A stretch of 64,000 nucleotides of DNA, taken from NCBI GenBank assembly GCA_003342895.1, contig PTFA01000276.1:1149799-1213798 (forward strand), written 5' to 3'. The notes below the pieces were generated by a model, which saw only the letters and a program-made list of their open reading frames with translations, was not told where the DNA came from and did no database searches. Positions 52,867-64,000 of this stretch are shown piece by piece (positions within the stretch are counted from its first letter, which is position 1; each line of letters begins with the position of its first letter). This stretch comes from Casuarius casuarius (Eukaryota; Chordata; Aves; Casuariiformes; Casuariidae). Made by a program: the position numbers and the translations under genes.

Positions 52867-54593
52867 AACCCTGGCTGATCACAGCCTCAGCTCAATTCTC
52901 ATCATGGAAAACTTTAGTTTGAATGGTTGAAATTTTGCATAATTATCAGCAACCCAAGACAGACTCTTATAATACTGAAAGTATGGGACATCATCATTAC
53001 CAGATTTCAATTTAGTATGGAGTGTGTATCATTCTTTTAATATATGTCCTTAATTTTTATATACTTCTCAAGTTGTTTAAGTTTGTGTTGGGAAGACTTA
53101 GGCTGAAAAAGTAATTCATACAGGCAACCTTTTTATTAATGTATGCAATTGTATTTTTCAATTTGAATATTTTTGCCACATCTCTGAGGTCTTGGAATCA
53201 GTGCATCCCTTATCATACTCATTAGTTACAACAGAGAAAAACTATCACTGGAGGAGCAGAGTCTGTCTACACTTAATAAATGAAGACAAGTGTATTTCAG
53301 CACTTCAAATTTATTACTTTGTTGCCACAAACAGGCTAGAAAAATGAGATGTCACAAAAGCAAAGATTATTTGAGCACAAATCCCAATATTTAGAGTTGC
53401 TGAGAAAAGAAAAGAGAGAGAATAACACATTTAGAAGGTGCAAATTTGCTCTATGCTATTATCATCAAAACTGCTGAATTATGAAATTAACTATAGAAAA
53501 ATTCATTTATACATAAATATCTTGCATTATTTCAGAATGAGGGGGTTTTATTATTATTTATCTCATTTTGAAGCTCTTACTTCTTCTACTTACTCTTACT
53601 CATTTTTGCCTGAGAGAAAAAGTTGTTTCCTTAGTACATTTGACAGTTTGGGTGGGTTTCCAGAATCTAAAACGGTCTCCTTGCTAGGAAGCCATCTGGT
53701 ACTTGCCCTTAATCATTTCCCCAATCCATATTGCCCAAATGAGCAACAATGACCAAGATTTTCAGTTAGCTTTCTCAAATTAGCTTCCTAAATAAAAGCA
53801 ACCTGCTTTCAGAGGATTTGCAAGCATCTTTAAGGATTCTTTGTATGTATTCAAGAATCTGACTTGAAGCATTTACTTTTTTAAGTGTTGACCTTGTAAC
53901 CTGGAATGTAAAAATGGAATGTCTGAATTTCCAAAATGCAATGTTTGGATAAGTTGAGAGTTTCCTACATCCCTACTAATTAGAGTTTTCCTTTTAAACT
54001 GGCAGTTACTGGTATAAATAGGATTGAAATTTTGGCAATAAGAATACGGATTTGTCAACTTCAGCTCCCAAGAGTTAGCTTTGTACTACTTTAAAATACT
54101 CATTTTTAGACCTAACTGTCTTGGTATGAAACTACCACTCAGGCAAACACAACATAGAATAAAAGTTGAAAAATGTACATGTTAGGTAATATTTTTGGTA
54201 AAATACACCAGTGCTTTCAGAGTACTACTGATATAATTAATATCTAGCCACAGGTAAAATAAGGACCAAATTTTAATCTAGAATCCACTGAGTTATTACT
54301 TATCCTTATTTCATGCTATGCATAAAGCCCAGGCAAAGGTACATGAGATCTGGAAACCAAGCATCCCTCTTGACTGGAACAGGAGATAAGGTAAACTGAG
54401 AATTCAGTCATCTTTAGAAAACCTTCCTCTCACAAAAATGTTTATACCATAGCAAGAATGACAGTTACAATAATTAAGTCCCTCCCTACTCAGACACTCC
54501 CTGGTAAGGCAGAATGCAGTTTTATTATACGGTGGGACACAAACATAGCCAACTAAAAAAAAAAAAACCCTAAATCCCTATATCCCATAGGTT

Positions 54594-54618
54594 CCATATG
54601 GGACCCTATCCCATATGG
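54594..54618. repeat. Small hairpin with 10-bp stem
   Basis: The arms ccatatggga (54594-54603) and tcccatatgg (54609-54618) are exact reverse complements around the 5-base loop cccta. A third related word, atcccatag, lies just upstream at 54582-54590. Each arm carries a CCATATGG core, close to the serum-response-factor CArG-box form CC(A/T)6GG but with a central TATG that departs from it. Function is unknown. Confidence 0.75.
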
Positions 54619-56800
54619 TTTTACTTTGAAAATAGGAAGTAGGCCACAAAGACGTCATTTTTGCTGTTAAAATATTATGGCAAAAAAATGTAAAGTGATA
54701 CTTTGAAAGAAAATCAAAACTCTTTCCTAATTCTGGTAGACTGAGCAAGGACAGATTTGATTTTAAATATTTTACTTTACACTAAAAATTGAATGCATCT
54801 ACTTAAGCATGTAATGCCTCCCCAGCTTTAGCATCATGGGATTTTGAGTTTGGGAGAAGATTGCCCTATTTATGGGCCATAAGAGAGAGCAGAACAGCCT
54901 GAAACTCAGATTATTCATCGTATTTGCATGTGGAACGTGCACTTAGTGTTTATTCTCTCTGTGAGTAAGAATGTCTGAGCAAGCAAGACTATAGCCTGTA
55001 CATACTGCGGCTCCATTTTTAGGGCTCCCACACAATGGCTGATTTCTCAGAGAAAATCACAGCTTTCCCCAAATGCTGTGCCTGCTCTAATTAGGAACTG
55101 TGAGGCTTGGGATGAGGGCAGGCAGAGCTTCGAGAAACCTCGTGGGCTGCCTCAAACCTGTTCCTGCCTCAGTTGTTGCCATGGAGCTGTGGAGGGTTTG
55201 ACAATTCAGGGCGATTGCTGGGTCTCATGTTCGCTCCCCACTTGCCTGTTGTTTTTCAAAGAGGCTCTGGCTAACATTTGCTGAGGCAGATTTCTCTCCA
55301 CAGACTTAGCATTCCATACTAAAGCCTTCAACTATGCCTTGAAATTTAAGGAAGGGATGCTTTGTAGACACCTGAGGACTGCTAAACCTGGTCAGGAAAG
55401 TCCATCACCCCCTGGAGCCTGGAAAATCCATCACTTCTCAAGGAACAGGTGCATTATTAGACAAGATTTAGGTGTAAATTAGGTTTACTTTTTTCTATCA
55501 ATCAAGGTAAAGATTAAAACATGGTTTTGCAATGCTAAAAATAGTGACCAAAATGTACCACAAGATGCATCCAGGCAGGTCTAGATGATATTTAGCAATC
55601 CATAGCTGATTACACCTCTCAGCTAGACCATGAGTCTGGCTACGTAGCCGTGGTGCGGGAAGGGTCTCAAGAGCTCCTCTCCTCTCCCTACTCTATCTGC
55701 ACCACACGTTTTGGTTATCTCTGATTTCCTTCCTGGACCTGGACCATCTCCTCCTGTCTGTCTGTTCTTTTTAAGCGCTCACGACTGGACACGAGGATGT
55801 TGCGTGGTAAAACAAGAAATCATCTTCTTCCTACTTTTCTAGTTATGGCACTGTGAAGGAACAGTGAACAGGAACATTTGTTAAAATGTGTTGTGAGAAA
55901 CAATGACTTTTCAGTTACTTTATGAGAGTCATAACATTGAATTTTGGATAAAACCCAGGCATAACACAACAGAATGTGCATTTGGGAACAGGGCTCTTAG
56001 GCTGAGTAACCCCCCGTCGTACGCCTCCTCACAGACCAGTTGGTAACGGGTCGGTGCCAAGCACCCGCTGCTCTTCCCTGCCGTTGGCGCATCGCTGTAC
56101 GCCTCTGCTACCCAGATGTCGTGGAGGAGAGGGGGAGTTTGTGGAAGACTCCCTGCTCCAGAGTTATTCATCAATAAACCTAGCACCTCTGTCAGCAAAA
56201 CGTGCAGAAACTCTAGAGTGCTCTGCCAGTGCCTTTCTGTGTCTGAAGTCAAATTAAGATGGTATCACTTATGTTGGTCCCTGCCTGCACGCAAGGCTGA
56301 CAGCCTCCCTGAATTCACCTGAAACTGAGAGCAGGGATTTCTGATGTTTAGTCACTGTGGTGTAACCCCACTGCAGTGCCTTCAGGGAGACATAAAAAGG
56401 GGATAAATGGGTATATTCTGTTGGGCAAAATTCTTGTCTTTTACCCTGAAGGTGTCAGAAATGTAAATGTCAGAGTGTAAACATTTGCCAGAGGTTTCCT
56501 CTGAGCATGATTTTCTGCAGTTCTCCTGAAACTGATCCTCGCTCATGCAGTTCCTCAAGTACCAGTAATCAGGGGAAGTGTCTCTAGCAATTACGCTGTT
56601 TAGTCCTGATCACAAACTCTCTAGCTAACAAACTGGTAGCACTATTTGGACTTGATAAAAGCACCTGTAGCAGGTGGAGGCCTACGCTAGCTAGTTAACC
56701 TCTCCTGGCAGAGATACCTTACATAGCAAGTTAATATATGATATATTTTTTCCAGTTTTATTATGTGTTCCACTGACTTGAATGGGATTTTTGTGTTTAG

Positions 56801-59800
56801 GCATGTACCTGTTGTTGGTAGGATTTACAGCATAACATGACTGGCCTGTGAATGCCTCTTGAGATGATCTGAAGCTAATCAGGATGTTCAAATGCCCTTG
56901 CTTCTTGCTCTGCAAGTGCTATGGAAAGTACAGTGTGCTTCACATTCTTTGTCGAAAGGCTCTTTGCTGGAGAGAGAGACTCGGAGAGAATTGATTCCCT
57001 TGGGAAGAGATGAAGTGGGTTCTGTTCACTCTGAAGCAGAAAATTCATTCTGTCCTAAAACCTAAGGATACTCTCATATATGGGAAGGAAAGACTTCCAA
57101 ACTGTGCTGCAGGTACCACTACTGGTACTGAAGCAGCTTCAGCGGTGCTGTCCCAGCCCAGGGATGAGAGTTGCACTATGTGTTGTCCTACCTGCTACAA
57201 ACCTACCGCTGTGGCTGGCGTTGGTATGTATTCCTCCCGCTGATGCCAATGGGTTGTACCTTTCCTGATAAAGGCCTTTGAATTCCTCATCTTGGATATT
57301 GCTAGAGAGAGAAAATGTAGGGATAAGTACATCAGATGAAAACTTACGTTGGTCTCTATGTCACTGTAACATGGTTTTTCAGTAGGGCCAGGCTCCCGAG
57401 GAAAGGGTTCAGATTCCAGGGCTTACTGCTAGAGCTGGGAGGAGGACACAGAAAGCGCATCCTCCGGTTTGCCCACTTTCTGCTAGTACTTCATGTAGAC
57501 AGCTCTTTTTCTGGAAGTAAAGCAGAAATAGAAGTAGCCTGAATGAACCACCTCTTACAGAAAAGAGTGTGCTAATGAAACATTTATACACCACCAGTGC
57601 AAAAGTCTGGAATTAAAAATCGAAAGGCCTATTCATATTACAATTTGCTTTCAGGATTGGCACTAATTGGCAATGCTGTTGGCAGTCTCAACAGGGAGGG
57701 CAAGAACTAAATAAGCATGGAGACTTATTCATCCAAAGAAGTGTTTCTTCCAGGTCAGGCCTGATGCACGTTTACGATGCAGAGGAGGAAGCAGTGCACT
57801 GCTGTTGCCAGTAGCGGAACTGTATTATTTGGAGCAGCCTGCATTTGCCAGAGCTGTCAGTCTATCTAGTGATTTTCTCAGGTGCTAACCCCACTCTAAC
57901 AGTATGTTTGAAAAGCTGCTCTTTGCAAATGTGGACTTTTGCATAAATACACAGAATCAAAGCGTTAGAAGAATAATCTAAGCAGTACAGGAAAAGAACT
58001 TGACAGAACTCGGCCTAAGTCTGGAAGGGCAGTGATCTGAGGGCAAGTAATGTTATAAAACTGATGCAGTAACTATTATAAAAGCTTTGCTTTTTGCATT
58101 TGACCCACTAAAGCTATAAAATGGGACTGCAGTTTGCCCTGTTAAAATCTTTGTTATGCCTCTTTCAATTTCTTCCTGACAGTTGCAAACTCTTTCTGAC
58201 TTTCCTCTGGTTCATTCAATACACTGCTGCTAAGTTCACTTTCTTTGCCTGTTGTTTTTACAATATATCCACTTACTTCTTTGAATCCCTTCACTGAGGC
58301 CCCTGCTTGTATTATATCTTGGGAAAGACCCTGGTCCTTACCTTAACAGCACAATAACAAAACCAACACTTATCTGCCTATGTGTCTTTTCATGCCGTCT
58401 TTCTTATGTATTGCTATAATGTACTGACCGTTCTACTACGCCTCTTTATGCTTTTGGCCACAGTGTCCCTTATGTATGGTGTCCTTGTCCCAGACTTGTC
58501 AATAAATCTGTTGACCAATCATTCTTCCAGGCCTTCTAAGACCGCATAGTTTGCAAGCATTTGCCAAGAATTAATTTAGTCAATCAAGAGGTTTTGAGAT
58601 GCATCTTATTTCTTTTCTTGTATTTTGTTTTGCAATTAGCTGACACGAAATGACAGAGTATGTAGTGAGCAGCTGTACAAAAATTTAGGACTACTTTGCT
58701 TGATTGTAAATTATATGAGGATCGTCTTGTGCTCTCTCTTTGTGCAGGGCTGACCACAGCTTGTGGGGAGGAGGTAGGATCCTCTTGGATGAAAGGGGAG
58801 GAAGGGGAACCTTGCCTGAAGTGCGGAGGCAGAAGAGGAAAAGGGCGGCGGCGGTGGCAGAGCAGCTTGCTGCAGCTGCGAGCGGCGGAGCGGCTGGCTG
58901 CGTGTGTGCTGGGGAGCACAGGAAAGGAAAGGGGAGCAGCCCTTGCGGAGGAGCAGGGATGGCTGCTTGCAAATAGGCAGGTGGAAAAAGCGTGTGAATG
59001 CCCCAAACCTGAATCTGGCTCCTGCAGTAGCTGAGGCTGGACCACCCTGAGCTACACAGTTCTCCCCCCTCCTCTTCACCAAATGAATCTCATGTACCTG
59101 ACAAGAGCTGCTCAAAGCTTATTAAATATGGCCATCTTCTTTAAAATGTTTTCAAAATAAGGAGCTAGCACAGAGGAAGCGATTAGCTTCTCAAGTCCCA
59201 CCAGATATTTTGGTTTTGCCACAAAGTACATCATCGATTTGTGACAGTGAAACGTAAGCAGGAGAATTTTCCCCAGGACAAAAAACAATGTAAACTTCTA
59301 TCTTCACTGTTTTCAGCTTTGCCTCCCTTCTTAGGACGACTGGCAGCACAGCACCCGCTTCTGTTTGTGGAAGAAAACGTTAGCGCAGCCTGGGACCCGG
59401 CAGCCCACAGGCCGGGGCAGAACAGTGCTGTCGCTTGTCTTCGGTAGCGCTGGGGTCATATTATAAATCTTGAGTACCTTCTCGGATTTCAATCCTTGGC
59501 ATAAATTAGAGCAGTTCAGTGACTATTCTAATATATGCCTTGCTGCCCCCGGATTACAGGGACTGCTCCGGCAGCCGATAATAGCTGAAGCGTAGAAGCA
59601 CTTCGGCTAAGCTCTATTTTTTCCGAGTCTCATCTCATGCAGTAAGGGAAAGGAAAGGGAGTGACAAAGATCTGCAGTGTTGCTTTTCACCACCTGGCAA
59701 TTTTCTTACACACTGTGACTTCCCAGGTAGGAAATGCAGCCGGTTATTCTGCTATGAGAATGACACTAAAGCAGAGGCAGAATGTGGCTGGCTGGAGGTT

Positions 59801-60400
59801 CGGCTCTAAAATCTGAGGACTCGGGAGTTACGAGTAAGTCCGGGTTGCAGAGGTGCAAGAGCTGGTGTGCAGAGCCTGGGGTACTGTAGGGCAACTCTTC
59901 TGTCTTTTGTTAGTTAAAACTAAGAAAAAAGATAGTTAGGTTTGGAGCAGTATGTAATTCATTTAGCCAATATTAGATTTTTCTGTTTCCTGCTTATATC
60001 TCATATTTTCCTATCAGTAAGTGTGGGTGCAGGAAAATTCCTGGGCCAAATTCTGTCCCAAGTGACTATTTTAACCCTCTTCCCTGACAAATTAACTTCG
60101 AGGCAGTTTAAGGGCCTGATCTAAGTGGTGACAAGACACAGAGGACTGTCAGCACTGTCACCACCTACCACCCCGTTTTAAATACCTTCTTCAAAGCAGA
60201 GGAGGACTAAGATTTGGAGAATTTTACAGAGTTTTTTTCCTTCCACCATCAATCTAATAACCCGTAAAGCCGCTCCGGCCCTCGGAGACGAAGGCGGGGC
60301 CAGGGGGATCTGCAAAGGTGCCGGACTCGGCGGACACCCGCCTTCTCCAGCATCTCCCCCTCCTCGGGGCGGCCCCGCGTGGGCAGCGCCGCGGCGGCGG
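56801..60400 (+). repeat. Left arm of a giant spacer-less palindrome
   Basis: Every position x in this arm pairs with 120,801 minus x in the right arm. I checked the outer end (56801-56880 against 63921-64000), an inner stretch (58141-58200 against 62601-62660) and the centre, and found no mismatch. All open frames in the two arms are mirrored at exactly matching coordinates, so there are no indels over 3,600 bp. The arm contains a moderately CpG-rich patch and the CpG-rich end at the centre, but no recognised gene. I take this as the more likely genuine copy because it is continuous with the rest of the window. Confidence 0.97.
58780..58965. promoter_or_regulatory. GC-rich, CGG-containing patch in the left arm
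   Basis: About 185 bases rise in G+C and contain about ten CpGs and a short CGG run (gggcggcggcggtggcag, 58845-58862). Several overlapping open frames on both strands (up to 153 codons, 58584-59045 minus) cross it; their predicted proteins are low-complexity and unrecognised. It could be a weak CpG island upstream of the larger one at the palindrome centre. The mirror copy is at 61836-62021. Confidence 0.45.
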
Positions 60401-60536
60401 CCGCCGCCGCGGCGCTGCCCACGCGGGGCCGCCCCGAGGAGGGGGAGATGCTGGAGAAGGCGGGTGTCCGCCGAGTCCGGCACCTTTGCAGATCCCCCTG
60501 GCCCCGCCTTCGTCTCCGAGGGCCGGAGCGGCTTTA
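60265..60536. promoter_or_regulatory. CpG island edge duplicated head to head at the palindrome centre
   Basis: Within the left arm, 60265-60400 contains nearly twenty CpGs in about 135 bases and a GC box (ggcggggc, 60293-60300). It ends in the CGG run gcggcggcgg. The right half (60401-60536) is its exact reverse complement. If the fold-back is an error, this is the edge of one CpG island, probably a promoter, whose remainder is missing. The 101-codon open frames crossing the centre on both strands (60318-60623 plus and 60178-60483 minus) encode the same product only because of the symmetry and are not genes. Confidence 0.6.
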
Positions 60537-63500
60537 CGGGTTATTAGATTGATGGTGGAAGGAAAAAAACTCTGTAAAATTCTCCAAATCTTAGTCCTCC
60601 TCTGCTTTGAAGAAGGTATTTAAAACGGGGTGGTAGGTGGTGACAGTGCTGACAGTCCTCTGTGTCTTGTCACCACTTAGATCAGGCCCTTAAACTGCCT
60701 CGAAGTTAATTTGTCAGGGAAGAGGGTTAAAATAGTCACTTGGGACAGAATTTGGCCCAGGAATTTTCCTGCACCCACACTTACTGATAGGAAAATATGA
60801 GATATAAGCAGGAAACAGAAAAATCTAATATTGGCTAAATGAATTACATACTGCTCCAAACCTAACTATCTTTTTTCTTAGTTTTAACTAACAAAAGACA
60901 GAAGAGTTGCCCTACAGTACCCCAGGCTCTGCACACCAGCTCTTGCACCTCTGCAACCCGGACTTACTCGTAACTCCCGAGTCCTCAGATTTTAGAGCCG
61001 AACCTCCAGCCAGCCACATTCTGCCTCTGCTTTAGTGTCATTCTCATAGCAGAATAACCGGCTGCATTTCCTACCTGGGAAGTCACAGTGTGTAAGAAAA
61101 TTGCCAGGTGGTGAAAAGCAACACTGCAGATCTTTGTCACTCCCTTTCCTTTCCCTTACTGCATGAGATGAGACTCGGAAAAAATAGAGCTTAGCCGAAG
61201 TGCTTCTACGCTTCAGCTATTATCGGCTGCCGGAGCAGTCCCTGTAATCCGGGGGCAGCAAGGCATATATTAGAATAGTCACTGAACTGCTCTAATTTAT
61301 GCCAAGGATTGAAATCCGAGAAGGTACTCAAGATTTATAATATGACCCCAGCGCTACCGAAGACAAGCGACAGCACTGTTCTGCCCCGGCCTGTGGGCTG
61401 CCGGGTCCCAGGCTGCGCTAACGTTTTCTTCCACAAACAGAAGCGGGTGCTGTGCTGCCAGTCGTCCTAAGAAGGGAGGCAAAGCTGAAAACAGTGAAGA
61501 TAGAAGTTTACATTGTTTTTTGTCCTGGGGAAAATTCTCCTGCTTACGTTTCACTGTCACAAATCGATGATGTACTTTGTGGCAAAACCAAAATATCTGG
61601 TGGGACTTGAGAAGCTAATCGCTTCCTCTGTGCTAGCTCCTTATTTTGAAAACATTTTAAAGAAGATGGCCATATTTAATAAGCTTTGAGCAGCTCTTGT
61701 CAGGTACATGAGATTCATTTGGTGAAGAGGAGGGGGGAGAACTGTGTAGCTCAGGGTGGTCCAGCCTCAGCTACTGCAGGAGCCAGATTCAGGTTTGGGG
61801 CATTCACACGCTTTTTCCACCTGCCTATTTGCAAGCAGCCATCCCTGCTCCTCCGCAAGGGCTGCTCCCCTTTCCTTTCCTGTGCTCCCCAGCACACACG
61901 CAGCCAGCCGCTCCGCCGCTCGCAGCTGCAGCAAGCTGCTCTGCCACCGCCGCCGCCCTTTTCCTCTTCTGCCTCCGCACTTCAGGCAAGGTTCCCCTTC
62001 CTCCCCTTTCATCCAAGAGGATCCTACCTCCTCCCCACAAGCTGTGGTCAGCCCTGCACAAAGAGAGAGCACAAGACGATCCTCATATAATTTACAATCA
62101 AGCAAAGTAGTCCTAAATTTTTGTACAGCTGCTCACTACATACTCTGTCATTTCGTGTCAGCTAATTGCAAAACAAAATACAAGAAAAGAAATAAGATGC
62201 ATCTCAAAACCTCTTGATTGACTAAATTAATTCTTGGCAAATGCTTGCAAACTATGCGGTCTTAGAAGGCCTGGAAGAATGATTGGTCAACAGATTTATT
62301 GACAAGTCTGGGACAAGGACACCATACATAAGGGACACTGTGGCCAAAAGCATAAAGAGGCGTAGTAGAACGGTCAGTACATTATAGCAATACATAAGAA
62401 AGACGGCATGAAAAGACACATAGGCAGATAAGTGTTGGTTTTGTTATTGTGCTGTTAAGGTAAGGACCAGGGTCTTTCCCAAGATATAATACAAGCAGGG
62501 GCCTCAGTGAAGGGATTCAAAGAAGTAAGTGGATATATTGTAAAAACAACAGGCAAAGAAAGTGAACTTAGCAGCAGTGTATTGAATGAACCAGAGGAAA
62601 GTCAGAAAGAGTTTGCAACTGTCAGGAAGAAATTGAAAGAGGCATAACAAAGATTTTAACAGGGCAAACTGCAGTCCCATTTTATAGCTTTAGTGGGTCA
62701 AATGCAAAAAGCAAAGCTTTTATAATAGTTACTGCATCAGTTTTATAACATTACTTGCCCTCAGATCACTGCCCTTCCAGACTTAGGCCGAGTTCTGTCA
62801 AGTTCTTTTCCTGTACTGCTTAGATTATTCTTCTAACGCTTTGATTCTGTGTATTTATGCAAAAGTCCACATTTGCAAAGAGCAGCTTTTCAAACATACT
62901 GTTAGAGTGGGGTTAGCACCTGAGAAAATCACTAGATAGACTGACAGCTCTGGCAAATGCAGGCTGCTCCAAATAATACAGTTCCGCTACTGGCAACAGC
63001 AGTGCACTGCTTCCTCCTCTGCATCGTAAACGTGCATCAGGCCTGACCTGGAAGAAACACTTCTTTGGATGAATAAGTCTCCATGCTTATTTAGTTCTTG
63101 CCCTCCCTGTTGAGACTGCCAACAGCATTGCCAATTAGTGCCAATCCTGAAAGCAAATTGTAATATGAATAGGCCTTTCGATTTTTAATTCCAGACTTTT
63201 GCACTGGTGGTGTATAAATGTTTCATTAGCACACTCTTTTCTGTAAGAGGTGGTTCATTCAGGCTACTTCTATTTCTGCTTTACTTCCAGAAAAAGAGCT
63301 GTCTACATGAAGTACTAGCAGAAAGTGGGCAAACCGGAGGATGCGCTTTCTGTGTCCTCCTCCCAGCTCTAGCAGTAAGCCCTGGAATCTGAACCCTTTC
63401 CTCGGGAGCCTGGCCCTACTGAAAAACCATGTTACAGTGACATAGAGACCAACGTAAGTTTTCATCTGATGTACTTATCCCTACATTTTCTCTCTCTAGC

Positions 63501-64000
63501 AATATCCAAGATGAGGAATTCAAAGGCCTTTATCAGGAAAGGTACAACCCATTGGCATCAGCGGGAGGAATACATACCAACGCCAGCCACAGCGGTAGGT
63601 TTGTAGCAGGTAGGACAACACATAGTGCAACTCTCATCCCTGGGCTGGGACAGCACCGCTGAAGCTGCTTCAGTACCAGTAGTGGTACCTGCAGCACAGT
63701 TTGGAAGTCTTTCCTTCCCATATATGAGAGTATCCTTAGGTTTTAGGACAGAATGAATTTTCTGCTTCAGAGTGAACAGAACCCACTTCATCTCTTCCCA
63801 AGGGAATCAATTCTCTCCGAGTCTCTCTCTCCAGCAAAGAGCCTTTCGACAAAGAATGTGAAGCACACTGTACTTTCCATAGCACTTGCAGAGCAAGAAG
63901 CAAGGGCATTTGAACATCCTGATTAGCTTCAGATCATCTCAAGAGGCATTCACAGGCCAGTCATGTTATGCTGTAAATCCTACCAACAACAGGTACATGC
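60401..64000 (-). repeat. Right arm of a giant spacer-less palindrome
   Basis: Exact reverse complement of 56801-60400 in all stretches compared, joined at 60400/60401 with no unique spacer. It runs to the last base of the window, so the true arm length is unknown. Its content (GC-rich patch at 61836-62021, CpG island half at 60401-60536) is a mirror copy and should not be counted as independent annotation. It is likely a fold-back duplicate rather than a second genomic locus. Confidence 0.97.

Larger units (their letters stand above)
52516..56800. other. Noncoding DNA, no gene recognised
   Basis: AT-rich sequence with open frames of up to 107 codons (55929-56252, minus) and no recognisable product. 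It contains an (AAC)n run at 52845-52866, a 13-base A run at 54555-54567 and the hairpin at 54594-54618. The last bases adjoin the palindrome arm; the palindrome may extend further left than the window can show, because its right partner lies beyond the window end. Confidence 0.6.

Noticed and set aside
58584..59115. Overlapping 112-153-codon open frames on both strands
   Set aside because: They arise from low stop density in a GC-rich patch, overlap each other in several frames, show no known motif, and recur at 61686-62217 only by mirror symmetry.
60178..60623. Identical 101-codon open frames on both strands across the palindrome centre
   Set aside because: They read through the mirror axis and are identical only because the sequence is its own reverse complement. 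The product is Gly/Arg/Pro-rich low-complexity sequence from a CpG island, with no known domain.
1..64000. Bacterial, phage, CRISPR or defence-island content
   Set aside because: No long ORFs, no gene packing, no spaced direct repeats, and clear CR1 LINE remnants show that this is vertebrate nuclear DNA.
60401..64000. Telomere-end, centromere or terminal-repeat explanation for the palindrome
   Set aside because: No TTAGGG arrays or satellite units are present in either arm; the arms are ordinary single-copy-looking sequence.

Overview
The window looks like nuclear DNA from an amniote, most likely a bird. It is AT-rich, has no dense ORFs, no operon structure and no convincing protein-coding exon. 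The only transposons I can recognise are old, broken CR1-family LINE pieces, with a few possible MIR-like SINE remnants. There are no young SINEs, LTR elements or long satellites. The bird assignment is an inference from the sparse, CR1-dominated repeat content; a slowly evolving bird lineage or another sauropsid remains possible.

Layout. 1-18,100 is unique-looking noncoding DNA with small simple repeats and one GC-richer patch (about 17,380-17,990). 18,100-28,000 is the repeat-bearing part. It holds a plus-strand CR1 3' half (18.1-18.9 kb), a minus-strand CR1 pre-RT piece next to a plus-strand CR1 3' piece (23.2-25.1 kb, possibly one element with a 5' inversion), a MIR-like tail, and a minus-strand CR1 (26.0-27.85 kb) split by about 0.9 kb of unrelated sequence. 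28,000-56,800 is again mostly noncoding, with one compact CpG island (32,515-32,800) followed by a good splice-donor match, a 320-bp pyrimidine-rich tract (about 52.2-52.5 kb) and short hairpins and duplications.

56,801-64,000 is a perfect inverted repeat as far as I checked: base x pairs with base 120,801 minus x, with the centre between 60,400 and 60,401 and no spacer. Each arm is at least 3,600 bp and is cut by the window end. The centre lies in a very GC-rich CGG/CCG sequence at the edge of a CpG island. A spacer-less, indel-free palindrome of this size is more likely a fold-back sequencing or assembly error than real chromosome structure, but it is the most striking signal here. If it is an artefact, 60,401-64,000 duplicates the left arm and the true sequence beyond the CpG island is missing.

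I found no bacterial, phage, CRISPR or toxin system, and nothing I can honestly call a new biological system. The short ORFs are what chance gives in noncoding DNA, and the longest (190 codons) resembles nothing I know.
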